Positions 16,332-26,012 are shown, counted from the stretch's first letter. The stretch is DNA of 64,000 nucleotides from Cellulomonas sp. PhB143 (GCF_003752595.1 NZ_RKIJ01000012.1:62001-126000); one strand, 5' to 3'. Notes: generated by a model not told the origin, from the sequence alone. Program-made: numbers and translations.

Positions 16332-17660
16332 CTACGGTACGGGATCCCCGCCAGCCACGCTCCCGCCGTCGTTGCCGTCGCTGCTGTCGCTGCCGTCGTT
16401 GCCGTCGCTGCCCAGCGGCCACCGCCCGTGCCCCGTCGGCAGATGGCTCCGGTACGCCCGCAGCAGCGCGACCGTCGTCAGCACGGCGAGCACCACGAGC
16501 ACGCCGAGCAGCACCGGCACCGCCACCCACCCCGACAGCGCGGACAGCACCGCCGGCGCGAGGAACCCGCAGTACGACACCGCGTAGAAGACGCCGGTGA
16601 GGCCGGCGAGATCCTCGGGGTCCGCGATCCGCTGGACCTCCAGCAGGCTCGAGACGAGCCCGATCCCGATCGCGACGCCGATCGCGACGCTCGCGACCAC
16701 GCCGAGCACCAGGGAGTCGAGCGCGACCGCGGCGACCACGACCGCGAGCCCGACGACGGTCGCCGCCAGGCAGGCCACCAGCCCGCGCGCGCTCGACGGC
16801 GTGTCGAGCCGCTTCGCGGCCGGCTGCACGAGCGCGGCCACCACGAGGGTCACGCAGGTGAGCAGGGTCGCGTAGCCGAGCCCCCACTCCCCCGACGCGT
16901 CCGCGAGCAGCACGGGCACGTACCCGTAGGCGATCGCCGCACCGCCGAAGATCCAGGGGGCCGCGACGAGCACGACGCGCCGGAACCTGCGGTGCCCGGC
17001 CGCCGGGATCCGGAACTGGTTCCAGAACGACCCGCGCGCGCCTCCGGTCCGGCTCGTCTCCGGAACCCGCCGGATCAGCCACAGGAACGGCGCCGCGACC
17101 GCGATGTGGATGACGAACGGCAGCCACGCCCCGAGGTCGGAGAGCTGGGCGATCAGCCCGGCGACGAGCGCGCCGACCGCCGAACCCAGGGTGAACGCCA
17201 GCGAGGCGCGCCGCGCGCCCGACTGGACGTCCGCCGTCGGGTCGTACGGCGCCTGGGACAGCTCCTTGAGCCAGCTGTTGCCCACCGCCATCGCGACACC
17301 GACCGTGACCCCAGCGAACCACCGGCCCACGAAGATCCCCGCGGTCCCGTACTCGGAGAACGCCAGGAACGTGCTGGCCAGGAGCGCCGCGCAGGTCCCG
17401 GCGTACATCAGGGGCTTGCGCCCGTGCCGGTCCGAGAGCGCCCCCGAGAGCAGCAGCGCGGGCGCGAGGCCGAAGACGTACACCCCGAGGAACTCGTTGA
17501 CGACGGTCGTCGAGTAGTGGTCGACCTGCTTGTACATGAGCAGCAGCGGCGTGAACTGGTTCCCGGCGTACGAGCACACGAAGATGAGCCAGAAGACGAC
17601 CCGCCACGGCCGCGCCGCGCTCACAGCGCCCCGCCCGCTCACAGTGTCTTGCCCGCTCAC
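16332..17660 (-). CDS. MFS transporter
   Basis: This 442-residue protein has about twelve hydrophobic helices and the MFS loop motif LSDRHGRKPLMYAG. The start VSGQDTVSGRG is a GTG that overlaps the GntR stop (GTGA); two further GTGAGC repeats just downstream could also start translation. The C-terminus is hydrophilic, with a Gly/Ser/Asp/Asn repeat based on SDGNDG. Sugar or organic-acid uptake would fit the GntR and GH3 neighbours, but the substrate is unknown. Confidence 0.82.
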   Translation of the reverse strand: MSGQDTVSGRGAVSAARPWRVVFWLIFVCSYAGNQFTPLLLMYKQVDHYSTTVVNEFLGVYVFGLAPALLLSGALSDRHGRKPLMYAGTCAALLASTFLAFSEYGTAGIFVGRWFAGVTVGVAMAVGNSWLKELSQAPYDPTADVQSGARRASLAFTLGSAVGALVAGLIAQLSDLGAWLPFVIHIAVAAPFLWLIRRVPETSRTGGARGSFWNQFRIPAAGHRRFRRVVLVAAPWIFGGAAIAYGYVPVLLADASGEWGLGYATLLTCVTLVVAALVQPAAKRLDTPSSARGLVACLAATVVGLAVVVAAVALDSLVLGVVASVAIGVAIGIGLVSSLLEVQRIADPEDLAGLTGVFYAVSYCGFLAPAVLSALSGWVAVPVLLGVLVVLAVLTTVALLRAYRSHLPTGHGRWPLGSDGNDGSDSSDGNDGGSVAGGDPVP

Positions 17661-18349
17661 AGCGCGCCCCGGTATCGCGCGACGTGCCGGCGCAGCACCC
17701 GCTGGTACCTCTCGCCGTCCCCGGCCTCGATCGCGGCGCGCAGCTCCACGTGGTCGTCCAGCGATCCCTGCAGGTCGCGCGTCCACTCGCGCAGCAGCGC
17801 CTGGCGCAGCCGGTGCTGGTGGTCGCGCAGGCGGGCGTAGAAGTCGGCCACCAGCGCGTTGCCGGACCCGTCGACGACGGCGGCGTGGAAGGCGTCGTCC
17901 GCCGCCGCGAACCCGTCGACGTCCCCCGACGCGAGCTGGGCGCGCATCAGGGCGACGGCCTCCGTGAGCCGCGGGAGGACGGCGCCCGTGGTCCCGTCCT
18001 CGACGAGCCGACGCGCCGCGCCCGCCTCGAGCGCCTCGCGCGCCTCGAGCACGTCCCGCGACTCCCCGGCGGGGACGGGGACGACGACGGCCCCGCGCCG
18101 CGGCGAGAGGGTCAGGAGCCGCTCCGCCCCGAGCCGCAGGAACGCCTCGTGCACCGGGGTGCGGCTCAGGCCGAGCGCCTCGCCGACCTGGACCTCGCTG
18201 ACGAGCGTCCCGCCCGGGAGGTCTCCCGAGAGGATGCGCGACTTGAGGTGGGCGTAGGCCCGCTCGGCGGCTGGCACAGCGGGCACAGGGGGCACAGGGG
18301 GCACAGCGGGCCCCTGATCGGTGGCGTTGTCGTGCGGCACGGGAGTCAT
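17657..18349 (-). CDS. GntR-family regulator with FCD domain
   Basis: This 230-residue regulator has a winged helix at about 30-95 (AYAHLKSRILSGDLPGGTL, then VGEALGLSRTPVHEAFLRL) and an all-helical FCD ligand domain at about 100-225. The FCD metal-binding type residues lie in DDAFHAAVVDGSGN and DDHVELRAAIEAGD. The N-terminus carries a PPVPPVPAVP repeat encoded by a short tandem DNA repeat. It is the first gene of a pair with the MFS transporter and probably controls it, and perhaps itself through the palindrome just upstream. Confidence 0.87.
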   Translation of the reverse strand: MTPVPHDNATDQGPAVPPVPPVPAVPAAERAYAHLKSRILSGDLPGGTLVSEVQVGEALGLSRTPVHEAFLRLGAERLLTLSPRRGAVVVPVPAGESRDVLEAREALEAGAARRLVEDGTTGAVLPRLTEAVALMRAQLASGDVDGFAAADDAFHAAVVDGSGNALVADFYARLRDHQHRLRQALLREWTRDLQGSLDDHVELRAAIEAGDGERYQRVLRRHVARYRGAL

Positions 18350-18358
18350 CCTACGGCT

Positions 18359-18379
18359 TGCATACGTTCATGCATGCAT
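18359..18379. promoter_or_regulatory. Palindromic AT-rich site between GntR and MFS genes
   Basis: TGCAT (18359-18363) and ATGCA (18370-18374) form an inverted repeat, and ATGCATGCAT (18370-18379) is itself a perfect palindrome. The site is 9 bases upstream of the divergent GntR start, so autoregulation by GntR is the simplest reading. Confidence 0.45.
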
Positions 18380-18426
18380 GATCGAGGGTGTGGGCACCCC
18401 GACGCCGGAGGCCCGATACTGGGCCG

Positions 18427-19626
18427 GTGCCCACCTCTCGAATCGTTCCACGCGCCTTTCACGAGCCGGGCTCGGTCCAGGCGGCGTACCGCGGGCTCGT
18501 CGCACTGAGCGTGGCGACGTTCGTCGCCATCACCACCGAGGTCCTCCCCGTCGGGCTCCTGCCGCAGATCGCCGACGGCGTCGACGTCGCCGAGGCGACC
18601 GCCGGTCTCCTCGTGAGCGTCTACGCGCTGCTCGTCGCGACCCTCGCCGTCCCGCTGACGATCCTCACGCGCCGCCTGCCCCGCAAGCCCCTGCTGCTCG
18701 GGACCCTGCTCGCCTACGCCGTCGCGAACGTCGTCGTCGCCGCCGCCCCGGGGTTCGGCGTCGTGGCCGCCGGGCGCGCCATCGGCGGGGTGTCGCACGC
18801 CGTCTTCTTCTCCATCAGCATCGGCTACGCCTCGCGGCTCGTCCGGCCCGAGTTCACGGGGCGGGCCCTGACGATCGCGACCGTCGGCGGCTCGGCCGGC
18901 TTCGTCGTCGGCGTCCCGCTGTCCACCTCGCTCGGCACCGCGCTGGGGTGGCGGACGGCGTTCGCCGTCCTCGCGCTCGCCTGCGCCGTCGCGGCGGCGC
19001 TCGTCCTGGTCATGCTGCCGCCGGTGCGCTCCGGGGACCCGGAGCGCGACGCCGCCGCCGCGCCGCGCACCGGCCGCGGGCGCCTCGCCGCCGTCTCCGC
19101 GGTGAACAGCCTCACGTTCCTCGGGCAGTACGCGGTCTACACGTTCGTCTCCCTGATCCTGCTCGGCGCGGGGCTCTCCGAGGGGGCCGTCGGCCCCGTG
19201 CTCCTGGGCTTCGGCGCCGTCGGGCTGCTCGGGGTCTGGTACGCCGGCCTCACCGTCGACTCCCGCCCGCGCGCCGGCCTGCTCGGCGCGCTCGTCGGCG
19301 TCGGCGGCGGGCTCGCCGCGCTGGGTCTCGTCTACCCGGGGCTCGCCGGGGTCCTCGTCGTCGGCGTCGTGTGGCTCGGCTCCTTCGGGTCGATGCCCGC
19401 CGTCCTCCAGGCCGCCGCGATCCGCACGCGCGGCGCCTCCCCCGACGTCTCGGGGGCGCTCGTCAACTCCTCCGCCAACCTCGGCATCGGCCTCGGCGCC
19501 GCGCTCGGCGGGCTCGCCCTCGACCGCGTCGGGCTCGACGGGCTGCCGTGGGTGGGCGCGGTGATCCTCGCGGCCGCGATCGTCGTCGTGCTCCTCGCGC
19601 CGCGGGCGTTCCCCGCGCGCGCCTGA
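18427..19626 (+). CDS. MFS transporter, AraJ/YdhP-like
   Basis: This roughly 399-residue protein has twelve predicted helices. It shows the family N-terminal pattern FVAITTEVLPVGLLPQIA and the motif AGRAIGGVSHAVFFSISIGYASRL seen in arabinose-efflux-type permeases. GTG 18427 (VPTSRIVPRAF) is preferred over the ATG-like extension because the residues before it are Arg/Pro-rich and unlike the family; the start is uncertain. It is divergent from the GntR gene. The substrate is unknown; sugars or drugs are possible. Confidence 0.83.
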   Translation: MPTSRIVPRAFHEPGSVQAAYRGLVALSVATFVAITTEVLPVGLLPQIADGVDVAEATAGLLVSVYALLVATLAVPLTILTRRLPRKPLLLGTLLAYAVANVVVAAAPGFGVVAAGRAIGGVSHAVFFSISIGYASRLVRPEFTGRALTIATVGGSAGFVVGVPLSTSLGTALGWRTAFAVLALACAVAAALVLVMLPPVRSGDPERDAAAAPRTGRGRLAAVSAVNSLTFLGQYAVYTFVSLILLGAGLSEGAVGPVLLGFGAVGLLGVWYAGLTVDSRPRAGLLGALVGVGGGLAALGLVYPGLAGVLVVGVVWLGSFGSMPAVLQAAAIRTRGASPDVSGALVNSSANLGIGLGAALGGLALDRVGLDGLPWVGAVILAAAIVVVLLAPRAFPARA

Positions 19627-19661
19627 GCCACCACACCTCCGGGTCGCCGTGCCGCCCGGGT

Positions 19662-20285
19662 TCAGCGCAGCATGCCGCGCCTGCGCGCCGTCGCCACCGC
19701 GGCGGTGCGCGAGCCGGCGCCCAGCTTGTCGTACACGTGGGCAAGGTGGGACTTCACCGTGGCGACCGACAGGAAGAGCTCCCGGGCGATCGCCTCGTTC
19801 GAGCGGCCCTCGGCCACCAGCCCGAGCACCTCGAGCTCCCGCGCCGTCAGCGAGACGCCCGGTGCCCGGACCCGTCCGAGCAGCCGGCGCTGCACCGCGG
19901 GTCCCAGCGCGACGCCCCCCGCGGCCGACGCCCGCACCGCGCCCACGAGCTCGGCCGTCGGCGCGTCCTTGAGCAGGTACCCCGCCGCGCCGGCCTCGAT
20001 GGCGGAGAGGATGTCGGCGTCCGAGTCGTAGGTCGTGAGGATCAGCACGGGCGGCCCGCCCGCCGCGACGATCTGCCGCGTCGCCTCGGCCCCGCCGAGG
20101 CGCCCCTCGCCGAACCGCAGGTCCACGAGCAGCACGTCGGCCGGGTCGCGCCGCAGCACCCGGGCCACGAGCTCCTCCGCGGTCCCCAGCTCCGCCACGA
20201 CCCGCACGTCCGGTTCGGTCTCGAGCACCGCACGCAGTCCGGCCCGCACCACGGGGTGGTCGTCGGCGAGGACGACGTCGATCAC
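19662..20285 (-). CDS. NarL/LuxR-type response regulator
   Basis: This 207-residue protein has a receiver domain with acidic pocket D8/D9, phospho-acceptor D55 (VLLVDLRFG) and the conserved lysine in LLKDAPT. A LuxR-type helix-turn-helix follows at about 145-190 (LTARELEVLGLVAEGRSNEAIA, then VATVKSHLAHVYDKL). The GTG start overlaps the histidine kinase stop (GTGA). It likely regulates the neighbouring ABC exporter genes. Confidence 0.92.
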   Translation of the reverse strand: MIDVVLADDHPVVRAGLRAVLETEPDVRVVAELGTAEELVARVLRRDPADVLLVDLRFGEGRLGGAEATRQIVAAGGPPVLILTTYDSDADILSAIEAGAAGYLLKDAPTAELVGAVRASAAGGVALGPAVQRRLLGRVRAPGVSLTARELEVLGLVAEGRSNEAIARELFLSVATVKSHLAHVYDKLGAGSRTAAVATARRRGMLR

Positions 20286-21436
20286 GACGACCCTCCCCGC
20301 TCCTCGCAGGCGACACCGTCGCCGGCGACGGGCAGCGTCACCGCGAGCGCCGTACCGGAGCCGGGCTCCGACTCCAGCGCCAGCCTCCCGCCGAGCTGCC
20401 TGACCCGCGAGCGCATCGCGGCGATCCCGAAGCCCTCGTCGAGCGCCCCGCCCACGCCGTCGTCCACCACGTCGAGCGCGACCGCGTCCCCGAGATAGCT
20501 GAGCGTCACGGCCGCCCGCGAGGCGCCGGCGTGCTGGACGACGTTCGCGAGCGCCGACTGCGCGACGCGCAGCAGCGCCGTCTCGACCGGGACCGGCAGC
20601 GTCTGCGGCTCCCCGGTGACCACCACGTCGACCTCCGGGCCGCCCCGGCCGGGGACCCGCGCGGCGACCCGCTGCAGGGCGAGGACGAGCGTCGCCCCCT
20701 CCAGGTCGGGCGGCGAGAGCTCCCGGACGAACCGCCGAGCCTCGGCGAGGTTCTCACGAGCCGTCGCCCGGGCCTGCTCGACGCCCGGCCCGGCGGCGGA
20801 CCGCAGCTGCAGCTCGATCGCGGAGAAGCCCTGGGCGAGGGTGTCGTGGATGTCGCGGGCGAGCCGCTCGCGCTCCTCCGCGACCGCCCTCTCCCGCTCG
20901 GCGTCGGCGAGCTCGTCGAGCAACCGCTGCCGCTCCTGCGACTCCCGCACGAGCGCCTCGAGGCCGAGCACGACCCCGACGGCCACGGCACCCCCGATCA
21001 CCGGGCCGACGACGTCCCCCACGTGGACGTGCCCGAGCACGACGTACCGCGCGCCCACCGCCAGCACGACGGTCGCCGCCACCGCGAGGACCCCCCGGTG
21101 CGGGCCGAGCACGTGCATCTGCAGGAGCATCAACGGGAACGCGACCCACAGCGCCCACGGGTTCACGAGCATCAGCGCCCAGAGCACGGTCAGCGCGAGG
21201 ATCCACGCGCCGCCGGGCAGCCGCACCGCCCACCGGCCCCAGGCGTAGACCGCCAGGAACGCGACGCCCAGCACGCTCGCGGTCCACGGCAGCCACGCCT
21301 CGTCGGCGGCCCCGCCGTCGGCGCCGACCTGCGCCACCGCGACTACCACGAGCACCACCGTCAGCACGTCCAGCCCGAGCCAGATCCCGCGCACGGACGA
21401 CAGCATCCCGTGCCTGGCGCCGGGGACGGAGGTCAT
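20282..21436 (-). CDS. Sensor histidine kinase, HisKA_3 (NarL-type partner)
   Basis: This 384-residue protein has about five or six N-terminal membrane helices (20-155). The dimerisation/phospho-acceptor motif ERLARDIHDTLAQGFSAIELQL follows (His about 197), then an HATPase domain with NVVQHAGASRA and DDGVGGALDEGFGIAAMRSR. There is no large sensor domain, so the membrane helices probably sense the envelope. ATG 21436 is preceded by a GGAGG-like site. The kinase faces away from the ABC permease gene across 175 bases. Confidence 0.9.
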   Translation of the reverse strand: MTSVPGARHGMLSSVRGIWLGLDVLTVVLVVVAVAQVGADGGAADEAWLPWTASVLGVAFLAVYAWGRWAVRLPGGAWILALTVLWALMLVNPWALWVAFPLMLLQMHVLGPHRGVLAVAATVVLAVGARYVVLGHVHVGDVVGPVIGGAVAVGVVLGLEALVRESQERQRLLDELADAERERAVAEERERLARDIHDTLAQGFSAIELQLRSAAGPGVEQARATARENLAEARRFVRELSPPDLEGATLVLALQRVAARVPGRGGPEVDVVVTGEPQTLPVPVETALLRVAQSALANVVQHAGASRAAVTLSYLGDAVALDVVDDGVGGALDEGFGIAAMRSRVRQLGGRLALESEPGSGTALAVTLPVAGDGVACEERGGSS

Positions 21437-21532
21437 GCCGACCAACCTAGCCACCGCCCGGGGCGACGCATCGGCCGAAAGGTGGAGTCCGGCGTCGTCC
21501 GCCCGGCCCGGGCACCTCGTCCGCGCACCTGA

Positions 21533-21547
21533 TGCCGAACCTCGGCA
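21533..21547. promoter_or_regulatory. Palindrome upstream of the ABC permease gene
   Basis: TGCCGAACCTCGGCA has arms TGCCGA and TCGGCA and lies 64 bases before the permease start. A related TCGGCCGA palindrome is at 21471-21478. They lie between the divergent kinase and ABC operons and are candidate binding sites for the adjacent response regulator. Confidence 0.4.
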
Positions 21548-21611
21548 ACCGCGGGAGCGTAGGACCCGACGCCCGGGCAGGAGCCCGGGCACCGACCGCC
21601 CTGGAGGCCCG

Positions 21612-22748
21612 ATGTTCGTCGCGCTCCGCGACCTGAGGTTCGCCCGCGGGCGGTTCCTGCTCATGTCCGCCGTCATCGTCCTGATCACCTACCTCGTCGT
21701 GTTCCTGTCCTCCCTCACCCAGGGCCTCGCGGACGACTCGACCTCGGCCGTCACCGGCCTGCCCGCGGACCACCTCGCCTTCACCGAGCAGGCCGACGCC
21801 GCACCCGCCGGCCCGGGCGGCGGCCCGACGTTCACCGGCTCGCAGGTCACGAGCGACCAGTGGACGGCCTGGTCCGACGTCGACGGCGTCACCGCCGCCG
21901 AGCCCCTGGGCGTCGCGACGACCCGGGCCACGTCCGACGCGACGACCGCGGGCGTCACCGCCTTCGGGGTGCGGCCGGGCTCGGCCCTGGTGCCCGCTGA
22001 CGCCGACCACGACGACCCCGGCAGCGCCGTCGAGCCCGGCGCCGTCGTCCTGTCCGCGGGCGCCGCCGACGCGCTCGGCGCGGGGGTCGGCGACGCCCTG
22101 GCCGCCGGGACGCTGGACCTGGCCGTCTCCGCCGTGCTCGACTCGGACGCCGCCTACGCGCACACCCCCGTCGTGTGGACGTCGCTCGACGACTGGCAGG
22201 CCCTCGGCGCCCACACCGCGCCGGGCGCGGACGCCGGGACCGTCGCGACCGTCGTCGCCCTGCGCACCGACGGCACGAGCGACTCCGCGCTCGCCGACGC
22301 CGACCGGGCGATCGGCACCACCACCGAGTCGCTCGCGGACTCCCGCAGCGCGATCAGCTCCTACTCCTCCGAGCACGGGTCGCTGCTCCTGATGGTCGCG
22401 TTCCTGCTCGGCATCTCCGCGCTCGTCGTCGGCGCCTTCTTCTCGGTGTGGACGGTGAGCCGGCGCGGCGACGTCGCCGTGCTCAAGGCGCTCGGCGCCT
22501 CGACCCGGTACCTGCTGGGCGACGCCATCGGTCAGGCGCTGGTGATCCTGCTCATCGGGGTCGGCGTCGGGACCTTCCTCGGAGCGGCCACCGCCGTCCT
22601 CCTGTCCCCGGTCGTGCCCGTCGCCGTCAGCGCCGCCACGCTCCTCGTCCCCGCCGCCGCCCTGATCGTGCTCGGCGTCGTCGGCGCCGCCCTCGCCATC
22701 GTCCAGATCACGCGGGTCGACCCGCACGCGGCGCTCTCTGCCCGCTGA
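21612..22748 (+). CDS. ABC transporter permease, FtsX/MacB type
   Basis: The 378-residue protein has one N-terminal membrane helix (about 15-37), a large extracytoplasmic domain (about 40-245) and three C-terminal helices with SRRGDVAVLKALGAS, the cytoplasmic coupling motif of FtsX-like permeases. ATG 21612 follows GGAGG. It pairs with the ATPase 16 bases downstream and probably exports a peptide, lipid or antimicrobial, or senses one together with the adjacent two-component system. Confidence 0.87.
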   Translation: MFVALRDLRFARGRFLLMSAVIVLITYLVVFLSSLTQGLADDSTSAVTGLPADHLAFTEQADAAPAGPGGGPTFTGSQVTSDQWTAWSDVDGVTAAEPLGVATTRATSDATTAGVTAFGVRPGSALVPADADHDDPGSAVEPGAVVLSAGAADALGAGVGDALAAGTLDLAVSAVLDSDAAYAHTPVVWTSLDDWQALGAHTAPGADAGTVATVVALRTDGTSDSALADADRAIGTTTESLADSRSAISSYSSEHGSLLLMVAFLLGISALVVGAFFSVWTVSRRGDVAVLKALGASTRYLLGDAIGQALVILLIGVGVGTFLGAATAVLLSPVVPVAVSAATLLVPAAALIVLGVVGAALAIVQITRVDPHAALSAR

Positions 22749-22764
22749 CCCCACCGGAGACCCC

Positions 22765-23466
22765 ATGGACCTGCACCTCGACCACATCACCCTCGTCTAC
22801 CCCGACGGCGACGCGACCCTCACGGCGGTCGACGACGTCTCCCTCACCGTGCCGTCCGGCACGGTGACGGCCCTGCTCGGCCCGTCCGGGTCGGGCAAGT
22901 CGAGCCTCCTCGCCGTGGCGGGCGGACTGACGCGCCCGACGGCGGGCACCGTCCGGTTCGGGGACGAGCCCGCGCCCGTCTTCGGGACCGGCACCGCGGC
23001 CGACGACGCCACCCGTACCCGGCTGGAGAGGATCGGTTTCGTCTTCCAGCAGCCGCAGCTGATCCCGTCCCTGACCGCGCTCGAGCAGCTGGAGCTGCTC
23101 GGGCACCTGGGCGGGCGGCGGCCCTCCGCCGGCCGGGAGCGCTGCGTGGCCCTGCTCGACGAGGTCGGGCTCGCGTCCTCGATGCACAAGCGCCCGGGCC
23201 AGCTCTCCGGCGGCCAGCGTCAGCGCGTCGCGATCGCCCGGGCCCTCGTCGGCGCCCCCGACGTGCTGCTCGTCGACGAGCCGACGTCGGCCCTCGACCA
23301 CGAGCGCGGGGCGGCGGTGGTGGCGCTGATCACGGGGCTCGCCCGCGACATCGGCGCCGCCACGCTCCTCGTCACGCACGACGAGTCGACGCTCGGCGAC
23401 GTCGCGGCGCGGGCGCACCTGCTCGACGGGCGCCTGACGCCCGACGTCCCCGCGGTGAGCCGCTGA
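22765..23466 (+). CDS. ABC transporter ATP-binding protein, LolD/MacB type
   Basis: This 233-residue ATPase has a complete nucleotide-binding site: Walker A GPSGSGKSS (39-47), a Q-loop in FQQPQLIPSL, the signature LSGGQRQRVAIARAL (about 146-160), Walker B VLLVDEPTSALD and the switch histidine in LVTHDE. It follows the permease by 16 bases in the same operon and energises it. The final 5 bases approach the convergent antiporter gene end. Confidence 0.93.
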   Translation: MDLHLDHITLVYPDGDATLTAVDDVSLTVPSGTVTALLGPSGSGKSSLLAVAGGLTRPTAGTVRFGDEPAPVFGTGTAADDATRTRLERIGFVFQQPQLIPSLTALEQLELLGHLGGRRPSAGRERCVALLDEVGLASSMHKRPGQLSGGQRQRVAIARALVGAPDVLLVDEPTSALDHERGAAVVALITGLARDIGAATLLVTHDESTLGDVAARAHLLDGRLTPDVPAVSR

Positions 23467-23467
23467 G

Positions 23468-25306
23468 CTATCGCGACTGCTCGCCGTCGGACAGCGGACC
23501 GCCGCGGAGCTCGGCGCTGATCTGGTCGGCGTCGAGCATGTCGAGCGCACCCTGCAGCGCCGCCGAGCTGAACGTCCCGAGCGAGCGCGCCTCCAGCAGC
23601 GCGGCCCGCTGCGCCTCGATGGTGCGCAGGCGCAGCTCGCGGTACTGCTTGCGCACGTCGTCGGCCTGCGGCCCCGTGACGCTCCGGGCGTCCGGGCCGG
23701 TGCCGGCCGCCGGCGCGACCAGCAGCTCCCGGGAACCGGTCGCCGACGGCCCGTCCGACACCCGGGCAGGGCCCTCGTCGGACGGCCCCGACGTCACCTC
23801 TCCGGTCACCGGGTCCTGCTTGCGGCTGACCATCTCCCGGACCCGCTCGACGGCGCGCGGGTCGTAGCGCCGCCCGTCCGCGCGCCGGACGGGCGAGGCG
23901 TCGATGACGGTCTGCGCCGCGTCCCGCAGGAGCTGCATGAGACGAACCCGCTCGTCGTCGTCCGACGTCTCCGCCCCGCCGATGCCGAGCCACCGGACGA
24001 CCAGGCCCAACGAGCCGCCCTGGACGAACAGCGTCCCGATCGCGACCACGAACGCGATCAGCAGGAGCAACGGCCGCTGGTCGACGTCGAGCGGGAGGGT
24101 CTGCGCCGCCGCGACCGTCACGGCGCCGCGCATCCCGGCCCAGACGAGGACCGTGCCCTCGCGCCACCCGAGCGGGACCGCGGCGACGTAGTCGATGTCG
24201 GCGACCTTGCGCCGCACCCGCCGCTTGGCCTGCTGGATCCGCTCGTCGGGCGCGTCGCTCGTGCGGATGCGCTCGGCGAGCGCCGGCAGCCGCTCGCGCA
24301 GGTCCTCGGCCCGGCGGGCGCGGCGGCGGACGTTCGCCACGAGGAACGTCACGTAGACCGCGCGCAGCAGGACGATGGCGAGCGCCGCGAGCGCGCCGAT
24401 CCACAGCGCCGTCCAGGCGCTGTCGTCCGACGCCCGCACGTCGTCGACCGTCCCGATGAGCTCGAAGCCGACGACGAGAAAGACCCCGCCCTCGAGCAGG
24501 AGCTGCACGGTGCGCCAGTTGGCGCGCTCCGCCATCCGGTCCTGGGGCCGGAGGTACTTGATCGCCCCGATGCCCGTGACGATCCCCGCCGTCACGGCGG
24601 CGACGAGGCCCGACGCGTCGAAGTACTCGGCGGGGATGTAGGCGATGAAGGGGGCGACGAACGAGACCGCGGTGCTCGCCGCCTCCTGGCGCACCGCGTG
24701 GCGCACCCGCAGGTTCACCAGGCCCACCACCAGACCGATCGCCACCGCGATCACGACCGACACGACGAAGTCCCACGCGACGCCCAGCAGCGAGACGCTC
24801 ACCGCGAGCGCGGCCACCGCCGAGCGCAGCAGCACGAGCGCCGACGCGTCGTTGAGCAGGCTCTCCCCCTCGAGCACCGCGACGATCCGCGGCGAGACGC
24901 CGAGCCCCTTGACGATCTGGGTCGCCACCGCGTCCGTGGGGCTGACGACGGCCCCGAGCGCGATCCCGAGGGCGAGCGGGATGCCGGGGATCAGCCACCA
25001 GAACAGCAACCCCAGCGCGACCGAGCTCACCACCACGAGCACCACGGACAGCCCGCCGATCGACGCGAAGTCGCGCCGGAACTCCATCGTCGGCATCGAG
25101 ACCGCCGTCGCGTAGAGCAGGGGCGGCAGCACGCCCGCGAGGATGACCTCCGGCTCGATCTCGATCGCGGGGATCCCGGGCACGAAGCTCGCCAGCACGC
25201 CGACGACGACGAGCACGAGCGGCCCGGCCACCCCCGCGCGCGGTGCGAGCACCGTGACCGCGACGATGCACAGGACGCCGGCGATCGCCATCAGCGCATA
25301 GTCCAT
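23468..25306 (-). CDS. Na+/H+ antiporter, CPA1 family
   Basis: The 612-residue protein has about twelve membrane helices in the first 420 residues and a long charged cytoplasmic tail. Diagnostic segments are LPPLLYATAVSMPTMEFRRD, the ion-binding GAVVSPTDAV and GESLLNDASALVLL, and GMRGAVTVAAA. Together these match bacterial NhaP/Nhe-type CPA1 exchangers. It should expel Na+ or K+ in exchange for H+ and help with pH and salt balance. The tail (about 480-612) may regulate activity. Confidence 0.9.
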   Translation of the reverse strand: MDYALMAIAGVLCIVAVTVLAPRAGVAGPLVLVVVGVLASFVPGIPAIEIEPEVILAGVLPPLLYATAVSMPTMEFRRDFASIGGLSVVLVVVSSVALGLLFWWLIPGIPLALGIALGAVVSPTDAVATQIVKGLGVSPRIVAVLEGESLLNDASALVLLRSAVAALAVSVSLLGVAWDFVVSVVIAVAIGLVVGLVNLRVRHAVRQEAASTAVSFVAPFIAYIPAEYFDASGLVAAVTAGIVTGIGAIKYLRPQDRMAERANWRTVQLLLEGGVFLVVGFELIGTVDDVRASDDSAWTALWIGALAALAIVLLRAVYVTFLVANVRRRARRAEDLRERLPALAERIRTSDAPDERIQQAKRRVRRKVADIDYVAAVPLGWREGTVLVWAGMRGAVTVAAAQTLPLDVDQRPLLLLIAFVVAIGTLFVQGGSLGLVVRWLGIGGAETSDDDERVRLMQLLRDAAQTVIDASPVRRADGRRYDPRAVERVREMVSRKQDPVTGEVTSGPSDEGPARVSDGPSATGSRELLVAPAAGTGPDARSVTGPQADDVRKQYRELRLRTIEAQRAALLEARSLGTFSSAALQGALDMLDADQISAELRGGPLSDGEQSR

Positions 25307-25349
25307 GGGCCCTCCCTCGGTGGCTCGCCCCCAGCATGCCGCACGAGGC

Positions 25350-26012
25350 TCACCCGAGCACGAGCGCGGGGCGGTCCGGATGGTCGACCCGCGCGACGAC
25401 GTCGGCCGCCCGCTCCGGCTCGACCTCCCGGCGGTAGCGCGCGCAGGCGGCCAGCGTCCAGGCCTCCGACGCCGGGACGCGCCGCGCGAGCGTCGCCTCC
25501 CGGACGGCGAGGTGGACCGTCAGGTCGACGCGCAGCCCGAGCCCGAGGCACAGGGCGCCGTCGAGGAGCAGGACCGTGCCGGGCGCCGCCGTCAGGTACC
25601 CGGCGCGCGTCGGCCGGTCGGTCGCCGCGTCCCGCAGGCTCGGCAGGTACCGGCCCTCCCCGCCGGGCCCGAGCGGTCCGAGCACCTCGCGGTCCAGGGC
25701 CGCGACGTCGACGCGCTCCTCGAGGAAGGCGTCCGGGTCCTCGCGACCCCGCTCGAGGCGCAGCGACGCCGGCCGGAGGAAGTCGTCCACCCGGACCCGC
25801 GCGACGGGCCGGCCGGCGGCGCGCAGCGGCTCGACGAGGCCGTCGGCCAGGTCGCCCGGGCGCGTCGTGGGGTGACCGTCGAGCAGGACGCGCAGGACGC
25901 CGGGGCTCCGCGGAGCCTGCGGGACCGGGGCGGCCAGGATGCGCTCGGCCACGTGCGCCACCAGCCCCTGCGGGGTCACCGGTCGCGGGACCACGGCCCG
26001 CGGCGCGCTCAC
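25350..26012 (-). CDS. Uridine-kinase-like P-loop protein with degenerate ATP site
   Basis: This 220-residue protein follows the uridine kinase layout: a first strand with LLDGHPTTRPGDLADGL (43-59), then VARVRVDDFLRPASLRLERG (the DDF region of kinases), a Tyr-rich middle and LLLDGALCLGLGL. The canonical P-loop Gly-x4-Gly-Lys-Ser/Thr is altered: the lysine is absent and replaced by a Pro-Gly pair. Kinase activity is therefore doubtful. The GTG start overlaps the stop of the metallo-hydrolase gene (GTGA), so the two are coupled. Confidence 0.65.
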   Translation of the reverse strand: MSAPRAVVPRPVTPQGLVAHVAERILAAPVPQAPRSPGVLRVLLDGHPTTRPGDLADGLVEPLRAAGRPVARVRVDDFLRPASLRLERGREDPDAFLEERVDVAALDREVLGPLGPGGEGRYLPSLRDAATDRPTRAGYLTAAPGTVLLLDGALCLGLGLRVDLTVHLAVREATLARRVPASEAWTLAACARYRREVEPERAADVVARVDHPDRPALVLG